From: Alternaria dauci
Taxonomy: Eukaryota > Ascomycota > Dothideomycetes > Pleosporales > Pleosporaceae
Assembly (NCBI RefSeq): GCF_042100115.1
Contig: NC_091280.1
Span: 2,294,001 to 2,358,000, forward strand
Direction of reading: 5' to 3'
Length of the DNA stretch: 64,000 bases
Shown here: positions 34,439-46,700 of the stretch, piece by piece
Position numbering within the stretch: the stretch's first letter is position 1
Layout of the letters: every line of letters starts with the position of its first letter
Made by a program: the position numbers and the translations under genes
Notes under the pieces: model-generated
Databases searched by the model: none
What the model was told of the DNA's origin: nothing
The model's input: only the letters and a program-made list of their open reading frames with translations

Positions 34439-35536
34439 CTACCCACCCCACCTCATAAACCCAAACACACAATTCAACAAAACCCCCATAACAACAGCAA
34501 CCTGCCTCCTCCTCGTCCACACCCCCTCCTCCCTAAACCCCCACACCAAACTCCCCAACGGAAAAAAGAACCCAGTCAAATACCCATACAACATATCATC
34601 CAACCCCCCCTCTTCCGCCGCGAATCCCGCGCCCCAGCCCGTTTCCCCACCTCCTCCTGTTGTTGTTCCCGTTGTCGAAGGATTTGTTAAAGAAGCCGAT
34701 GGATCGTTCGCTGACGAGTCGAGCCACCGGTCTTCTAGTACGCGGATTTGTGCGGGCGTGGGCATGGTGTCGGGGGTATGTGTGAAGGAGAGGTTTTGCG
34801 TAAAAGTTGCGCGTAACGACGCGATTTCGTCACGTGTGAAGCCCGAGGCGAGGAGTCTGTCGAAGCCTTGGGCTGGGGGGACGGTGTTGTGTGCATTTGT
34901 TGGTGTAGTAGTGGTAGTGGTGGTGGAGCTACGGCGGCGGGCATTGTGGTTTACTGCTGCGTTGCTACTGCTGCTTGCGCGGCGCTGGGAAGGCGTGGTG
35001 GTAGAAATCGATGAAGAGGTTGTATAAAGCGCCTTTACCAACGCCGTCTCCGTATTCCGCGCGAGGCTCTCTTCACTCGCAAGTTCATCCGTAGATAAGG
35101 CGTCACCAAGCGAACAATGAATATAATATTTCCTTGCATCGTGTGGAATCGCCGTCGTCGTAGTCCCATACTGCACCGCTGGCGTTTCTCTCAGCGGCTC
35201 TTTCCCTTTCGTCCTACTGCCCTCTACTCCCCCTCCCCCTACATCCCCACTACTACTACTACTCGTCCTCACATTCCTCCTCGGCGGCGGCGCAATAGGC
35301 AGCGGTAATCGCAACGACCTGGACAACGGATCCGTGTCTGCGAGCACTTTGCCCGCGTAGATCAGACGCAGGCGCGCGGACGCATGGTCGGGCGGGAGGT
35401 ATTTCCGTATGAGCTGTTTGAGGCTGAGCGTGGCGGTTGTGCGGGGTGTGTGGATGGAGAGGGGGAGGTCGGGGACGGACGCCGTGAAGCGTATGATGAG
35501 GTAGATGAGTTGTTCGGGGAGAGCTGGCGCGGTCAT
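34439..35536 (-). CDS. dsc3: DSC E3 ubiquitin ligase complex subunit 3 (Dsc3)
   Basis: Single-exon gene of 365 residues on the minus strand, convergent with the agmatinase-family gene. The N-terminus is a ubiquitin-like (DUF2407) domain, with LSLKQLIRKYLP and ARLRLIYAGKVLADTDPLS. A long Ser/Thr-rich low-complexity middle follows (runs of Thr and Ser near residues 170-215). The conserved C-terminal DUF2407 part includes GFDRLLASGFTRDEIASLRA and IRVLEDRWLD, with two membrane spans near the end (GYLTGFFFPLGSLVWGF and VAVVMGVLLNCVFGFM). In Aspergillus and fission yeast, Dsc3 belongs to the Golgi Dsc ligase that starts cleavage of the sterol regulator SREBP and removes orphan membrane proteins. 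That role is taken from homology. Confidence 0.88.
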   Translation of the reverse strand: MTAPALPEQLIYLIIRFTASVPDLPLSIHTPRTTATLSLKQLIRKYLPPDHASARLRLIYAGKVLADTDPLSRSLRLPLPIAPPPRRNVRTSSSSSGDVGGGGVEGSRTKGKEPLRETPAVQYGTTTTAIPHDARKYYIHCSLGDALSTDELASEESLARNTETALVKALYTTSSSISTTTPSQRRASSSSNAAVNHNARRRSSTTTTTTTPTNAHNTVPPAQGFDRLLASGFTRDEIASLRATFTQNLSFTHTPDTMPTPAQIRVLEDRWLDSSANDPSASLTNPSTTGTTTGGGGETGWGAGFAAEEGGLDDMLYGYLTGFFFPLGSLVWGFREEGVWTRRRQVAVVMGVLLNCVFGFMRWGG

Positions 35537-35869
35537 CGTGATGGTGGGTGGACAAGGCGGTGGAGGGTGTGGGGAGTGCGGGATGCACGTGAGAGGTTAG
35601 ATGGTGGTATATGTCCGTGTTGTTTCACAAAGGCCGTGACATTGCTAATCGCAATTGCTGTGGTTGTTGAGCATTGCATGCGTGCAGGCGGGGAAGGTGT
35701 CGCTCGTATCGAGCTGTTCGCGCAGTCGACGCGACAGTTCCCCGGAGCTTAGCAGCTGAGGTCATTATATCCGAAGTAGCCCACCACGCCGACTGCCCCT
35801 CTTTACACATTCACCGCGCCCCTACTTCTAGCATTCCATTTCAATTGAAGCAATTGAATAGCTTCCAAG
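35537..35869. other. divergent intergenic region
   Basis: Short promoter region between Dsc3 and the Dabb-domain gene. No gene seen. Confidence 0.5.
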
Positions 35870-36308
35870 ATGACCATCATTCACATTGTGCTTTTCGAAT
35901 GGAAGCCCACAGCTTCCTCGGACCAAATCTCACAAGTACCTCTTGTATTCATCTAAACATACATGATACATGTACTGACACATGATAGGCGTGCAATCGT
36001 ATGCTGGGCCTCAAAGACCAGTGCATTCACCCCACCTCGCAGAAGCCATACATCAAGTCCTTCTCTGGTGGCAAGAACAACAGCCCTGAAGGTCTCAGCG
36101 TAAGTGCAGTGCCTATCCATGCCCTTGCGCTGCTGACAGCTGACATGCGCAGGGCAACTCGACCCACGGCTTCGTAGTTGAATTTGCCAACGAAGAGGAC
36201 CGCGACTACTATGTACACAAAGACCCCGCCCACCGAGAGTTCGTCGAGTCTGTTGGAGCAGTGACGAATGGCATCACGGTGTTTGACTACGAGCCAGGGA
36301 AAATGTAA
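35870..36308 (+). CDS. stress-responsive A/B barrel (Dabb) domain protein
   Basis: Three exons, 35870-35935, 35989-36099 and 36153-36308, all joining at codon boundaries, giving 110 residues. The protein is one Dabb ferredoxin-like domain: MTIIHIVLFEWKPTASSDQI at the start, then KPYIKSFSGGKNNSPEGLS, HGFVVEFANEEDRDYYVHKD, PAHREFVESVG and a final ITVFDYEP strand. Small Dabb proteins are dimeric; members include plant stress proteins and polyketide cyclases. No enzyme partner or biosynthetic cluster lies nearby, so the biochemical role is open. The stop is about 140 bases from the end of the convergent Isa1 gene. The domain call is firm. Confidence 0.88.
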
Positions 36309-36447
36309 ATGTAGTGTGGAGAATGACGTCGCAGTCGCACTACGCTCTGTGCTGATGATATTCCAATCATGACATGTGTCTGTGTAACGCCGAAGATGCA
36401 ACGCCGGTAATGCCTCTATAATGCATAGTGGTCGAATCGTAAGGGTA

Positions 36448-37247
36448 TCATGATACGCTAAAGGACTCCCCGCAACCACATTGTTCAGCTAGAATCTGTC
36501 AGCCTCTGCTTCCCGTGTTATGCCCAAGTAATACGTACTGATGTTCGGGTTCTTGAAGATGAAGCGCTCGTTTAGCTTATCCTCCAACCAGTCCATCTCA
36601 CTGCCAATAATGTTCAACAGCGCCTTATTGTCAATCAAGACCTTGACGCCATCCTGCTCCACCTGCTCGTCCAGCGGACTCGGCTTATCCACATACTCCA
36701 AGTGATACGCCAGTCCCGAGCAGCCCTTTGCCTTTGTGCCTATCCGAATGAGCTTCGGCTCCGGCAGCTCGAGAAGCTCGCGGAGATGCGACACGGCTGA
36801 GGGCGAGAGCTTAATCGTCGCTTTCCGCGGTCCAAAGTTGTACCGGCGTGGGCGCAAAGGCTTGCTGGCGGCGGGCGCTTGCTGCGACTTTTGTGCCTCG
36901 CCCTCGGGTATGCTCACATTCGGTTGCTCGGATGGCGTCGTAGCTGCGACGTGTTCTTGCGGCGGGAGTTGTGGTGTTTTTGTCTTATTTGCCTCGGCTG
37001 CACCGCCCGCTATCGAAGTCTCGGGCACACCAGCGTTTCTCGGGGGCGGCGGTTGCGGGTGCAGCGAATAGGGCTGGTACGCAGTCGCAGTCTGCATCTG
37101 CCGCTTGGCTGACTGGCGGTACGGTATCGACGAGGTAAATGTCCGCGCGCATTGCGGGCACCTGTGGGGGGCAAAGGACGGGGCGGCGAAGCGGAGGAGT
37201 GTCGAGCTGGCGCGCGCGACAGCGGCTGTGGTCCGAGGCAGAGACAT
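36448..37247 (-). CDS. ISA1: mitochondrial iron-sulfur assembly protein Isa1 (A-type)
   Basis: Two exons on the minus strand, 37247-36539 and 36488-36448, giving 249 residues. The N-terminus MSLPRTTAAVARASSTLLRF is a mitochondrial presequence, followed by a low-complexity Pro/Gln/Ala region. The C-terminal ~110 residues form the A-type (HesB/IscA) domain. The first conserved cysteine is in GTKAKGCSGLAYHLEYV; the two others are in EQCGCGESF, encoded by the small last exon. Without splicing, the frame would run into intron sequence and lose the CGC pair. Isa1 works with Isa2 and Iba57 in mitochondrial [4Fe-4S] cluster formation. An in-frame ATG at 37409 exists, but the presequence favours 37247. 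Identification is firm. Confidence 0.93.
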
Positions 37248-38421
37248 TGTCGTGTGGTAATGTGTCCAAAGTCCAAGAGGGGTGCGAGGAGAGTAGGCAA
37301 GTCGCGTAGTGTGTATGCGTGTTGTGAATAGATGGCAAGGGACAGACTGTTGCTGGTCACTAAATTCGCCGAAGCATATGTCATCCGCGGCAGATTCCGG
37401 GCATGGCACAATTACAAAGCAGCGGCGGCTGATTGGTCGGTAATGTCCCGACGCGTCGGAACTCGGAATCTCAAGTCGGCTACAACCAAGTCACACTATG
37501 CTCACCTCATGATACTCCATCATCCCTCCAACCCAATCTTTCCATATGCCCATCAAGCCACTACCATTGTCCAAGCAAAGGTGAAAGAAGAACAGAGTCT
37601 TGAGCAACTGGCTAAAGAGGAGAGCGGTTCTACTGCTTACACAGGCGCTTGCAATGGTAGTAGCTGTACATGTTTTCTAGGTTGCGTAGCGGCACGTGGT
37701 TGATGTAAGGGTAGTGAGGTATGAGGTGCAATGATATGCGGATGGGACTGTTTCAGATGCATCTACGTTGTATTCTGTTGTTTGGCAACTGAAATTGCTA
37801 CACTCGTAAAAGTCTTTATTAGATTCGAGGTACATTCCTGGCTGATACTACACGGCTGCTTAGGTGCATATGCTCTTAGTGATACATCTCTGTGTCCTTT
37901 ATGCGCGGTTTATCTAACTATTTGCCGTCTGCTAGTCAAGTAGGATAGAGTGTGCTAATGAAACAATCACTAGCGATGCAGCGAGATCGAACGGAAACGA
38001 CGTGGCATATATGATCTACAATTATGTCGGATCGGCCACGGGATTAGACGTTGCGAAGGGGATGTTCGTACGTCTCCCGGATTGAGGTCTGTCGGATTCG
38101 ACATCCTATGGCATGGATATGTTCCACACGCCCGACACTGTTGAAATAGCCAGGAGATGTTCGAGCAAGAATGCCAAGCTCTTGCGGCAAGGTGATGTGT
38201 CGGATGTCTGAGTTGTTTCCAGATCTCTGGTCAAGTTGCCTTGAGGTAGCGAAAATCCGTTGGAGACGCCAATGTTCCTAAAACGTTCAATATCCAACCC
38301 GCAATCATCGCCACGCGGACAGCCTGCTCAATAATAGCCATTCCGCTATCGGGTATCTCAACACTTGCTTCACTCTTCAAGTATGCCTCCCACCTCCTGC
38401 AATGTGCTCTGAACTCAATCC
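37248..38421. other. intergenic region
   Basis: About 1.2 kb. The left side is the Isa1 promoter and the right side the 3' flank of the thioesterase-like gene. No gene or repeat seen. Confidence 0.5.
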
Positions 38422-39446
38422 TCATAAAGCTGCACTACCCCCATTAAATATGCCCTTCGCCTTGACGCAAAGATCCCCACCCACACTTTCCAGTGTCGCA
38501 ACAATTTCCTGTTTTGATCTCGACGCCCCAGTCTTCTTCGTAAGATCCTTCTGCGGTGACAACCACCCCAGCCAGCTCTTTGTAGGCTCCGTTTCCGGTT
38601 CTGGCGGCGGCTCGGATTGCGGGAGATCGGGTTTCGAGAAGCTCGCACGGAGTATGTAAAAGTCGAGGCTGTAGGTCGGTTTCGCGTACGTGACACTGAG
38701 GGAGTCTGGACGATGGACTGGTTCTGATCTCCCGTATTAGCACGACTTTGTCCTATAACATCATGGTCGTCAAAAGTCGTATACTTACCGACCACCCCCT
38801 CAGGCCCCCTGACCATTCTCGCCATAACCTCCTCCATAACCGTCGCAACAGCCCCTCCATGCGCCACGCCCGGCCACCCGGCCAACCCCCCTCCTATCCA
38901 AACCACCGCCACCATCTCCCTCGTCTCCGCATTCCAAAACGCCCTCTGCACACCCAACCCCCTCGTCCCACTCATGACCCCCAATATCCCCTCTCTACCC
39001 CCATTCTCCCTCCCAAAATCCAAATCTAACTCCAACCACCCTTTGTACGCCGATATCTTACGACTCGAGCCCGGCGGCGAAGACGTCAAGCCCGGCCCTG
39101 ACCGCAATGCCGTGTCGGTATGCAGATTGTACGACTGGGAGCGCAGGTGCTGTACAATCTCCAGTGCATCAATGTCGCGGCGGAGAGAGTCGAGGATGAT
39201 TTCATCTTCTCGCGAGCCAGGTTCTGGAAGGCCGAGTGGGGCAGCGAAGTGGCGGGCGCCGAGGCCTGTTGTAATGCCTAGGGCGAGGACGCTGGCGTAC
39301 CAGAGGTAGGACCAGCGGATGCGGGACTGGAGGGGGAGGGGCAGCGCGTGGTGCGCATGGTAGCTCGTGGAGAAGAAGTGCTGGCGCAGGGTGAGGTACG
39401 ATGTGTTGAAGAAGGTGCGGTTGTAGAGGAGGCGCGCTTGGGACAT
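38422..39446 (-). CDS. mitochondrial HotDog thioesterase-superfamily protein
   Basis: Two exons on the minus strand, 39446-38789 and 38723-38422, with a 65-nt intron, giving 319 residues. The N-terminus is rich in Arg, Ser and Thr (MSQARLLYNRTFFNTSYLTL), like a mitochondrial presequence. A membrane span follows (YLWYASVLALGITTGLGA). The HotDog fold is visible around LAGWPGVAHGGAVATVMEEV, the usual central helix with its HGG motif. After the intron, SLSVTYAKPTYSLDFYIL gives the next strand. The protein resembles fungal UPF0644/Fmp10-type proteins of the thioesterase superfamily, predicted to hydrolyse acyl-CoA or act on thioesters near the inner membrane. A longer in-frame ATG at 39656 exists, but the presequence favours 39446. 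Substrate unknown. Confidence 0.85.
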
Positions 39447-40300
39447 GCTCGTGGGTGGCTGCGGCCGTTGGTGTGAGCAATTGGGGAGCTGTGAGATTTG
39501 GTCGACTTGGGTCGTGGAGATGACGCGAATTGGGGACAGGGATGTCTTCACCGAGGCTGGGTGGTAGTGGCTTGGCGTTGGCAGACATGTCGACTTCGCG
39601 TCCTGCTTTGTTTTATCAACTTCGTCGCGAAATCTTCGAGACGCGTTCATTCTCAAGCCGACATTGTTTCCATCAAACAGTACTACCTGATTATTTGCAC
39701 ATTGGCTTCAACACATACTTTCGCCGTCTACACTCTCCATATCATATCGCCAACACCAAGTTCGAGCGTGCTAAGCACTGTGTGCCTGGAGATATGCATT
39801 TCCATCTTCGGATGGCAACATTCGCGTTGAAATAAAAAATGTCGACTAGTCCATGACATCCTCCACTATCATGTGATCATTTCAAAGACCATGCGAGTTC
39901 CTACAAGACTCCATGCACCGCGTTGTTCACCCCAGAAGCTATTAGACGACGACGCGGCTTAGTACACCTCCCGTACCACAGCATAGGGCTACCCTCGGTA
40001 AAACATCTGTACATCCATCGACATCTCCCGCATATCTCATGACGCCCACGGTCTCGGAGACATATCCTCGCCGTGACCCGGAACCGGAGACTTCTTCACG
40101 CTAACCACCTCCCCCATCTCCTATAATCCGCAACTAGCAACGACAAAAACCCGCTTCCAATCCCCATCTCGTGCCTATATCAACCAAAGTATACGTAGCA
40201 GTCGTCTCACTCCCAGAGAGCAAACTTACCCCATAGCCACTCTACTACTGCGTCAACCCCACCTTTTGCACCACCACCACCACCACCACCCCTTCCAACC
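39447..40300. other. divergent intergenic region
   Basis: Promoters of the thioesterase-like and GFA-family genes. A short CCACCA run lies just before the ATG at 40301. No gene seen. Confidence 0.5.
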
Positions 40301-40791
40301 ATGACCGCTCCCGCACCCACCAAACCCGCCTTACCCGCCTTCGACCCGCAAAACTGCCAGACCTATCCAGCGAGTTGCCACTGCGGTATTGTACAGTACT
40401 CGGTTCTGCTCTCGCCGCCGCTGCTTGCTGCTGGCTCGACAGTCGTATCGTGCAACTGCAGCATCTGCACGCGCAACGGCTACTTACTCGTGTATCCCGA
40501 GCGAGCGCGGGTGCGGGTAAAGAGCGGTGAGGAGGTGTTGGTAGACTATGTGTTTGGCGCGAAGAGGGTTTTGCATTGGTTTTGTGGGAGGTGTGGGAGT
40601 GCGGTTTGGTTTGATCCGAGGATGGGCGAGTTTGGGGATGCGGAGCTGGATTTGTTGGGAGTTAATGTAAGTGAGGGGCTTGGGGGATGGTGATGTAGTT
40701 ATTGGGAGCTAATTTTGTGTAGGTGAGGATGTTTCATGGGGTTAGGGTGGAGGAGCTGGATGTTGTGCGTGTTGAGGATCGGAATCCGTGA
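40301..40791 (+). CDS. GFA/CENP-V-type zinc-binding protein
   Basis: Two exons, 40301-40666 and 40723-40791, with a 56-nt intron at a codon boundary, giving 144 residues. The zinc-binding cysteines of the GFA fold are all present: SCHCGIVQYS, then SCNCSICTRNGYLLVYP, then HWFCGRCGSAVWFDPR. The last exon adds VRMFHGVRVEELDVV. The family is named after the bacterial glutathione-dependent formaldehyde-activating enzyme. Most fungal members have no proven activity and may bind glutathione adducts or other small thiols. There is no signal peptide, so the protein is probably cytosolic. The family call is firm, the function open. Confidence 0.9.
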
Positions 40792-43700
40792 AGCTTGGGA
40801 AGTTGGGAAGGCTCAGGATGCATGTAGCTCATCGCTGATTTCAAAAGTATACATCTGGCTCCAAGATAGTATACCAGCGCTTCAGTCTCACTGCAAACCC
40901 ATTAGGAGACCTTACAGCCCTGAGGACCTCGCGTGCAAAAGACATCATGCGCCCGATTGAACCAGGCCACAGATTCATCACCAAACTCAACCGCTCCTCA
41001 AACCGCCTCGTTCGCCACCCAGCACCCAGTCACCCCTCCGAAATCTCGTCCCACCTCACACCGTATCTCCCACCACCCTGCACAACGCCATCCCCCCAAG
41101 AGCCAAAAAGGCAACACAAAAACACACACTGCACCACCTCCGCCCCTCGCATACACACACAAGACGCATGTTTCACCGCTTTCGGCACGTCATCCAGCAC
41201 TAGCGCCTTTGTCTCACATCGCAGGTCCCAGCGATCCGAATGCATAGTTACACGAGCGATCTCGTGTCTGGTGGTAGTGCGCCCGGTGTCCTTGGAGACG
41301 GTGGCGTGGGAAACTGGGTAGGACGAGATGGGGAACTGGTAAGCGTGGAGTTGTACGGTGGAGGCGGATGGGGGACGGGGGTTTGTGTGAGGGTGGGCCG
41401 TGGGGTCCGATTGGTGTTTTGGGTCGGAGATGGGTGGGTGGGTGGTTTGGTGGATGGGGCGATGGGATGGGATGGGATGGGTTGGTGGTGGGGTTTGGGA
41501 TCCGAGGGTATGGGGAGTCATTTGTGCGAGGGTGAGGTTGGGTTAAGGGAGGTGGCATGGGTTTGGGAGTAGTTGGGTGGGAGAGGATGGTTGTTGGATT
41601 TTTGACCTTGTGGTCATGTGAGATTGCGATGACAGTGCTGAAAGTCAAGGTAGAGACTTGAGTATGAGAACGTTCAGGCGACACTGCTTACATGCTTGCT
41701 GTTGACGCAACTTGGACAGGATAATGCGAGTATGATACTTGCGATGGAGACTGAAGCTAGCAAAATGACCAAACATGCCAACGGCCGCTGGCTAGCGTGG
41801 TATTCTTTCAATATTTAAACTCCACAAGCTAAGAACATATTTATTCTCTTTACGCCTCAGCATTACAACATTTGTCCAAAACAGTCCAATTTTAAGATAT
41901 GTTCTTCTGCTTTCCAGTTTCCAAAATATCACGTACAGATGAATTGGCGCATACCTCTGAAAGCCCACACTATTCCTACTACGTATTCAAAATGTCCGTC
42001 TTTAACATTTGTGATCCTTCGTCTCCGTTCTGAGTATACACACAAATTCAGACAGCACACGAACGTATCCTTGGAGAGAAGGACGCCAAATAGTGGAAGT
42101 ATCAAATCACACTAGCAGTATCGAACTCTTCTACCGGGAATTGTTCGCACATTAAAACTGCTTCGCCAAAAATCGAATGACGTTTCTTACATGATTGGGC
42201 GTCAGTGCTGTTGATACGCTATATAAAACCATCCCGACACTTCTTCGTCTTGCTCGCCATCATCTACTTCACAACTCAAAAAATTACTGACAGGACATCG
42301 CATGGTCTTCTCGTTTTGAGAATTTCGATACCTAGTCAACATGCTTCTCGATCCGCCAAAACGACGTTATCGACGGGACATAGGTCCTGTGTCGGTTCGA
42401 TTACTTTTAGAACATTTCTTCTACGAAGTTGTGTCTTCCGCGAAAGAAGATGGCAAGAATATCCGGATCTCTACCACGGGCTCAAATGTGCGCCATGGTT
42501 TCGAGGGACAAGCTACCAAAAGTGTGCGGTCTTTGTACTATGGGTTTTCTTTGCAACTTTAAAATTATCACCGCATATTCTCATGACTATTGGCGTGGCC
42601 GCTGAGATATATAAACTCAACAATGAGTTTCCTTTCTTTATCTCCGTTATACGCCTGCGTCTTCTTTCTTCCAAAAAAAATACACTACGACAAACCACAT
42701 GAATGCCCTTCCTCCTTCGGATCTTTCCAAAAGAAAATAAGATTGCTCCTATGCGTCTCGTCTGTGGACCAGAGTACCAAACATATCCGTATTCTCGAGA
42801 GATTTCCGAGGCACGCTATGGATTTCAAAACATACTTGCACAAGGCCATGTCCTCTGCTGCAGAAGAGGCTGCAAATCACGTTTCCAAACATACTTCAGA
42901 GAACTTAAGCAAAGCCTAAAATGATTTCTACGGATTAAACACTACTAAAACTTTTGAGCATTCATCAAATGTGGGTTTGCCCTTGGCTCGGTTCTTTGGG
43001 AGGTATCTCGAAACGCGTGGAAAATGCGTATATGTGTTCTCGAGACCGTGCCTGGAGTATAAGTTCTCTCCGTTCTAAGGAAATGTTACTCCTTCGTTAT
43101 CCACCCAGAGTCTGCTATTTCCAAAACTCGGGTAATTAGAGTTCATGACTTTCAAAAAAACCAAGCTGCTAGCCCATGTGCGGGTTCGCATGTGCAGTTT
43201 CCTTCACGTCGAACAAAAACCGTGATGAGAGAATTGATGCCAGCCACCTGTGTTCTTAGCACATATATATTTTCAAAGTGCAAGGCGTACATCAAAATGG
43301 AAAGTCTGCAGATCTTTCTGTCTTATGCATGGAAGAAACGTGTATAAATATCCCGCACACTACACTCCATTCATTCCAGTACGGCAACGTCGTCTGCAAT
43401 TCCAAAAAAAACTTAAGAACGTCGCCCTATGAATTCAACACTCGGAGCATTTCGCATTCTCAAACTCCGCTGTGAGCTGACCATATGCTGGCCTGGCTTC
43501 CAGGCCCTCCAAAAACTATCATCAAATCTACACATGTACTAGTCGGTCGAAAATATGTTTACAGAAGTCTAAATCCGTCCACAATCCACAGCACACAATA
43601 CCACATTCGCCGCCGGTATGGCACAAGGCCAAGAAAACCATTTCCCATAGTCATGCACCAAGCGATCGTTTTGCCCCAGAGTACATACGCACTGATGCGA

Positions 43701-46700
43701 GCACTGACGTCGCCACAAATCGCCACCCCGCTCACTTGTGGCGCATGCTAGTAATGCCAACCAGCCAGCCATCCAGCCAGCACGGTGATTGATGGATGGC
43801 GGTTCAGAGGGACGCCCCGACTTCCGAAGCGATGGGAAACCTGGAAATCGGGGCCCGTGGCGTTATCGTACTTCAGACATCCAATGTAATCGTTTTGATG
43901 ACGTTGTTCCCTGTTCGAGGGAACTACGACATGACATGACATGGCATGACCTTGTAGAAGTGTACTAGCAGGAATGTAGTAGCAGAAATACGAAGAGCAG
44001 TCAGACAGTTCAAGTCCGTCGCTCAATAGACTTTCGTGTTGCAAGACATGTACCTCTTTCCGGCAACATGGGGACATTTGTGCATCTTACGAACTCCGTA
44101 CCAGCAGGGTAAGCTGGGTACATGTACAGAAACGGGAAAGTGATGGAGTAAGGTTAGCAAGAAGCGAGCATCTCGTATAACGCGCCGGAGTTGCGTTGGT
44201 ATGGATGGAGGTTCGTGCGTGATCGGTCAGCAAGGAGACTTACGCATCCGGTCTACAAGGCAGAAACACGGTCTCGGTATGGGCCGTCTCGTCAGCAGCG
44301 CAAGCAGAGCCTCATCGGTGTGGAATGTCTCTGCGCCCTGGCAAAGGGTGAGGCGCCGCAGCCGGGAGAACGCTGTGGACAAAGTGCCACTAGCTCTCGT
44401 CGACGTCTTCACCAATACATATTCATGTTTTCCTGCCGCTGGTGATGGTTCGATGCGTCGTCACCTCGTAAGCGCATCGACTGGTAGCCCGTTTGTCCTA
44501 CGCAAAAGAACCAACACCTTAAGCGCGACGGTCGCAAGCCAGGCGAAGGCTCTGGATTGGACTGCATGTCCGAAGCGCCCTCTGTTCCCATCAAAATCCA
44601 CATTACGCCCCGCAGGCCACCGTGTGTAGCAGCCCACTCCACTCCCTAAACGCCAGCCGTCTCTTGCCGATCTCTGCATTCGACGCCTGGCGACGAATAC
44701 AATGCAGCCACACTCAGATTCAAGCACAACCAAGCTAAGCAAGGTATACAAAGATAGCCGTACCATAGATTTGTTATGTCAGACGGGAGTGCTTATGTAT
44801 AGTGATAGTGTGAGTACCATGCACATGAAAGGAGTAAGCTGCAGTAAGCATAAGCGATATGAATGGTGAGACTAGAAACTGGGTAGTTGGCAGACACTTG
44901 ACGTCGTGCGATGGAAGGTCATTCTGTCATATTCATGCAGGCCAGTGTGACCATCAAGTGTTGGAGACAGATCTCGGTTATCTCATTCGACCGGCATCGA
45001 GATAGCCGGTGGATCCCTTAAGTGCTTTTTTTTTTCAACTGTCAGGCGAATGTCTTGCAGTCGTGATAGACAGCAATCGGTTCTCCACGTGCAAATCGGA
45101 CGAATTGCATGGCCTGTGGACAAAGAGCGATTGGTTGTTGAGCGGGTGCCCAGGGCCAGAAGATTGCAGGACACGGTAAAAGCAGTGGAGAGAAAAAGCA
45201 AAGGACAGTGTGATTGGTTCGTACAAGAACCGCATTTGCATGCAGAAAGGTGCTGTAGCACAAGGCTACTATGGTCTGATGTTTTCTCGTGTTCGCTAAG
45301 CGAGACGGCCCTTCATCGAGTTGCACGCGCGGTAGAGGTTGGTGAGCACATACGAGCGTCAGGAAACTTATGCCTCTTTCAAGAAAAGTAGAAGGAGAGC
45401 GAAACATCCTGGAAGTGGATCATTCTTGATTGGCCTGGATTATGCAAAGAAAAATGGGTGGGTGTAGGAAGCAAGGTTCCGCGCTTGCAAATATCGACCC
45501 ACCCCATTGGCGCTTTCTCCAGGTTAGAAGTTCTCCACCAATGTTTACGCGCGGACAAGCGAGGAGGATCAAAGCGATCCCGGCAAGTGACGATATCCAA
45601 GCAATGGCTGCGCGACAGGCGAATGGCAGGCGAGGCGCGCAGTTCGGTGTTGGTTGACAGTCGTAAAGGTGTCAGCAACCTGTAGTCCAGGGCATGAGCG
45701 AATCCTTCCGTGAGCAGCTTATCGTATGCTCGTCGGATTTTGACGAACAAGGGCGCGGCGAGAGCGAGTCATGGATAGTCTGCTCTGGCTGGACCCTCGG
45801 GGGCCTGAGAGCCTGAGCCTTCAACGGCAGTGCCCCAAGACGAATGCAGACGACGCTCCGAAGAAGGAAAACCTCGACAACGGTCTACCCTGCGTACATC
45901 ATGGATGCGTGGCGCACCTCTAGACGGGATGGCTTTTGCGGGCGCTGGGCGTCGGGTCCAGCGGACACGACGTCTGGCGCGCTCATCCAGGCAAAGCACA
46001 ACGCTCCTGGGGACGATCAACGGGATCATCGATGTGGAGTGTAGATGATGGCGCCGCCACACAAACTTGTGTTTGACCGTATGTTGCTGACGCAGGTACA
46101 GTCGAGCATAGAGGCGCGGACGGCTTCAACACCCGCAGCACAGACGCGTTCCCTTGACAAAACAGCAGACAAAGTCTCTGCGGCGTTATGCTCGGGGAAA
46201 TCAGTATTGAGCGCTAACGGAGGACAGTGACAGAGGTAGGAGAGAAGGACAGGTTGAGCGAGGCGGTCTGCGCGGCTGCGGCTCCAGGCGTTGGGGGATC
46301 GCACAACTCTGATTAGCGTCGGTGGGGAACATGAGGAAGACAAATCATGCTGTGATGGAACGAACTGGTAATTGCAAAGGAGCGCTGTGATGGGGGGCAG
46401 CCCAAACGTGCTTTGACGCAAAGCCGCGTCGAGCACACCGTGTAAGGCAGGGTTTGGCGAGTTGAGGGGCTAGCGGCACTGGGATGTGCGTGGTAAGGTT
46501 TGGATAGGCTGGTCTGACGGCTGCAGCACGCAGGAGAAAGGTGCCGAGCCCAAAAGCTGTAAACTCTAGCAACGTGGGGTGCATTAGATATCATTTCTCA
46601 TCACGATCCAGCTGTTGGCGAGTCGCGCGTTGGTGACCGGTCGATTGGCACCGAAGTGGGCGGAAGGACACATCTCCGGGTAGTACTGGATGTGTGCGGT

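Noticed and set aside
34215..35027. Plus-strand frame of about 270 codons
   Set aside because: Antisense shadow of the Dsc3 gene; its low-complexity composition mirrors the Ser/Thr runs on the other strand.
42590..42919. Frame of about 109 codons in the AT-rich block
   Set aside because: The final 33 residues look helix-forming, but there is no conserved domain, and the composition suggests decayed or non-coding DNA. Evidence is too weak to call a gene.
43925..43950. CATGA-type and other short runs as possible CRISPR-like arrays
   Set aside because: They are simple microsatellites with no unique spacers, and the genome is eukaryotic.
44440..44460. GGTTCGATGC as a tRNA B-box
   Set aside because: No matching A-box or cloverleaf could be built around it.
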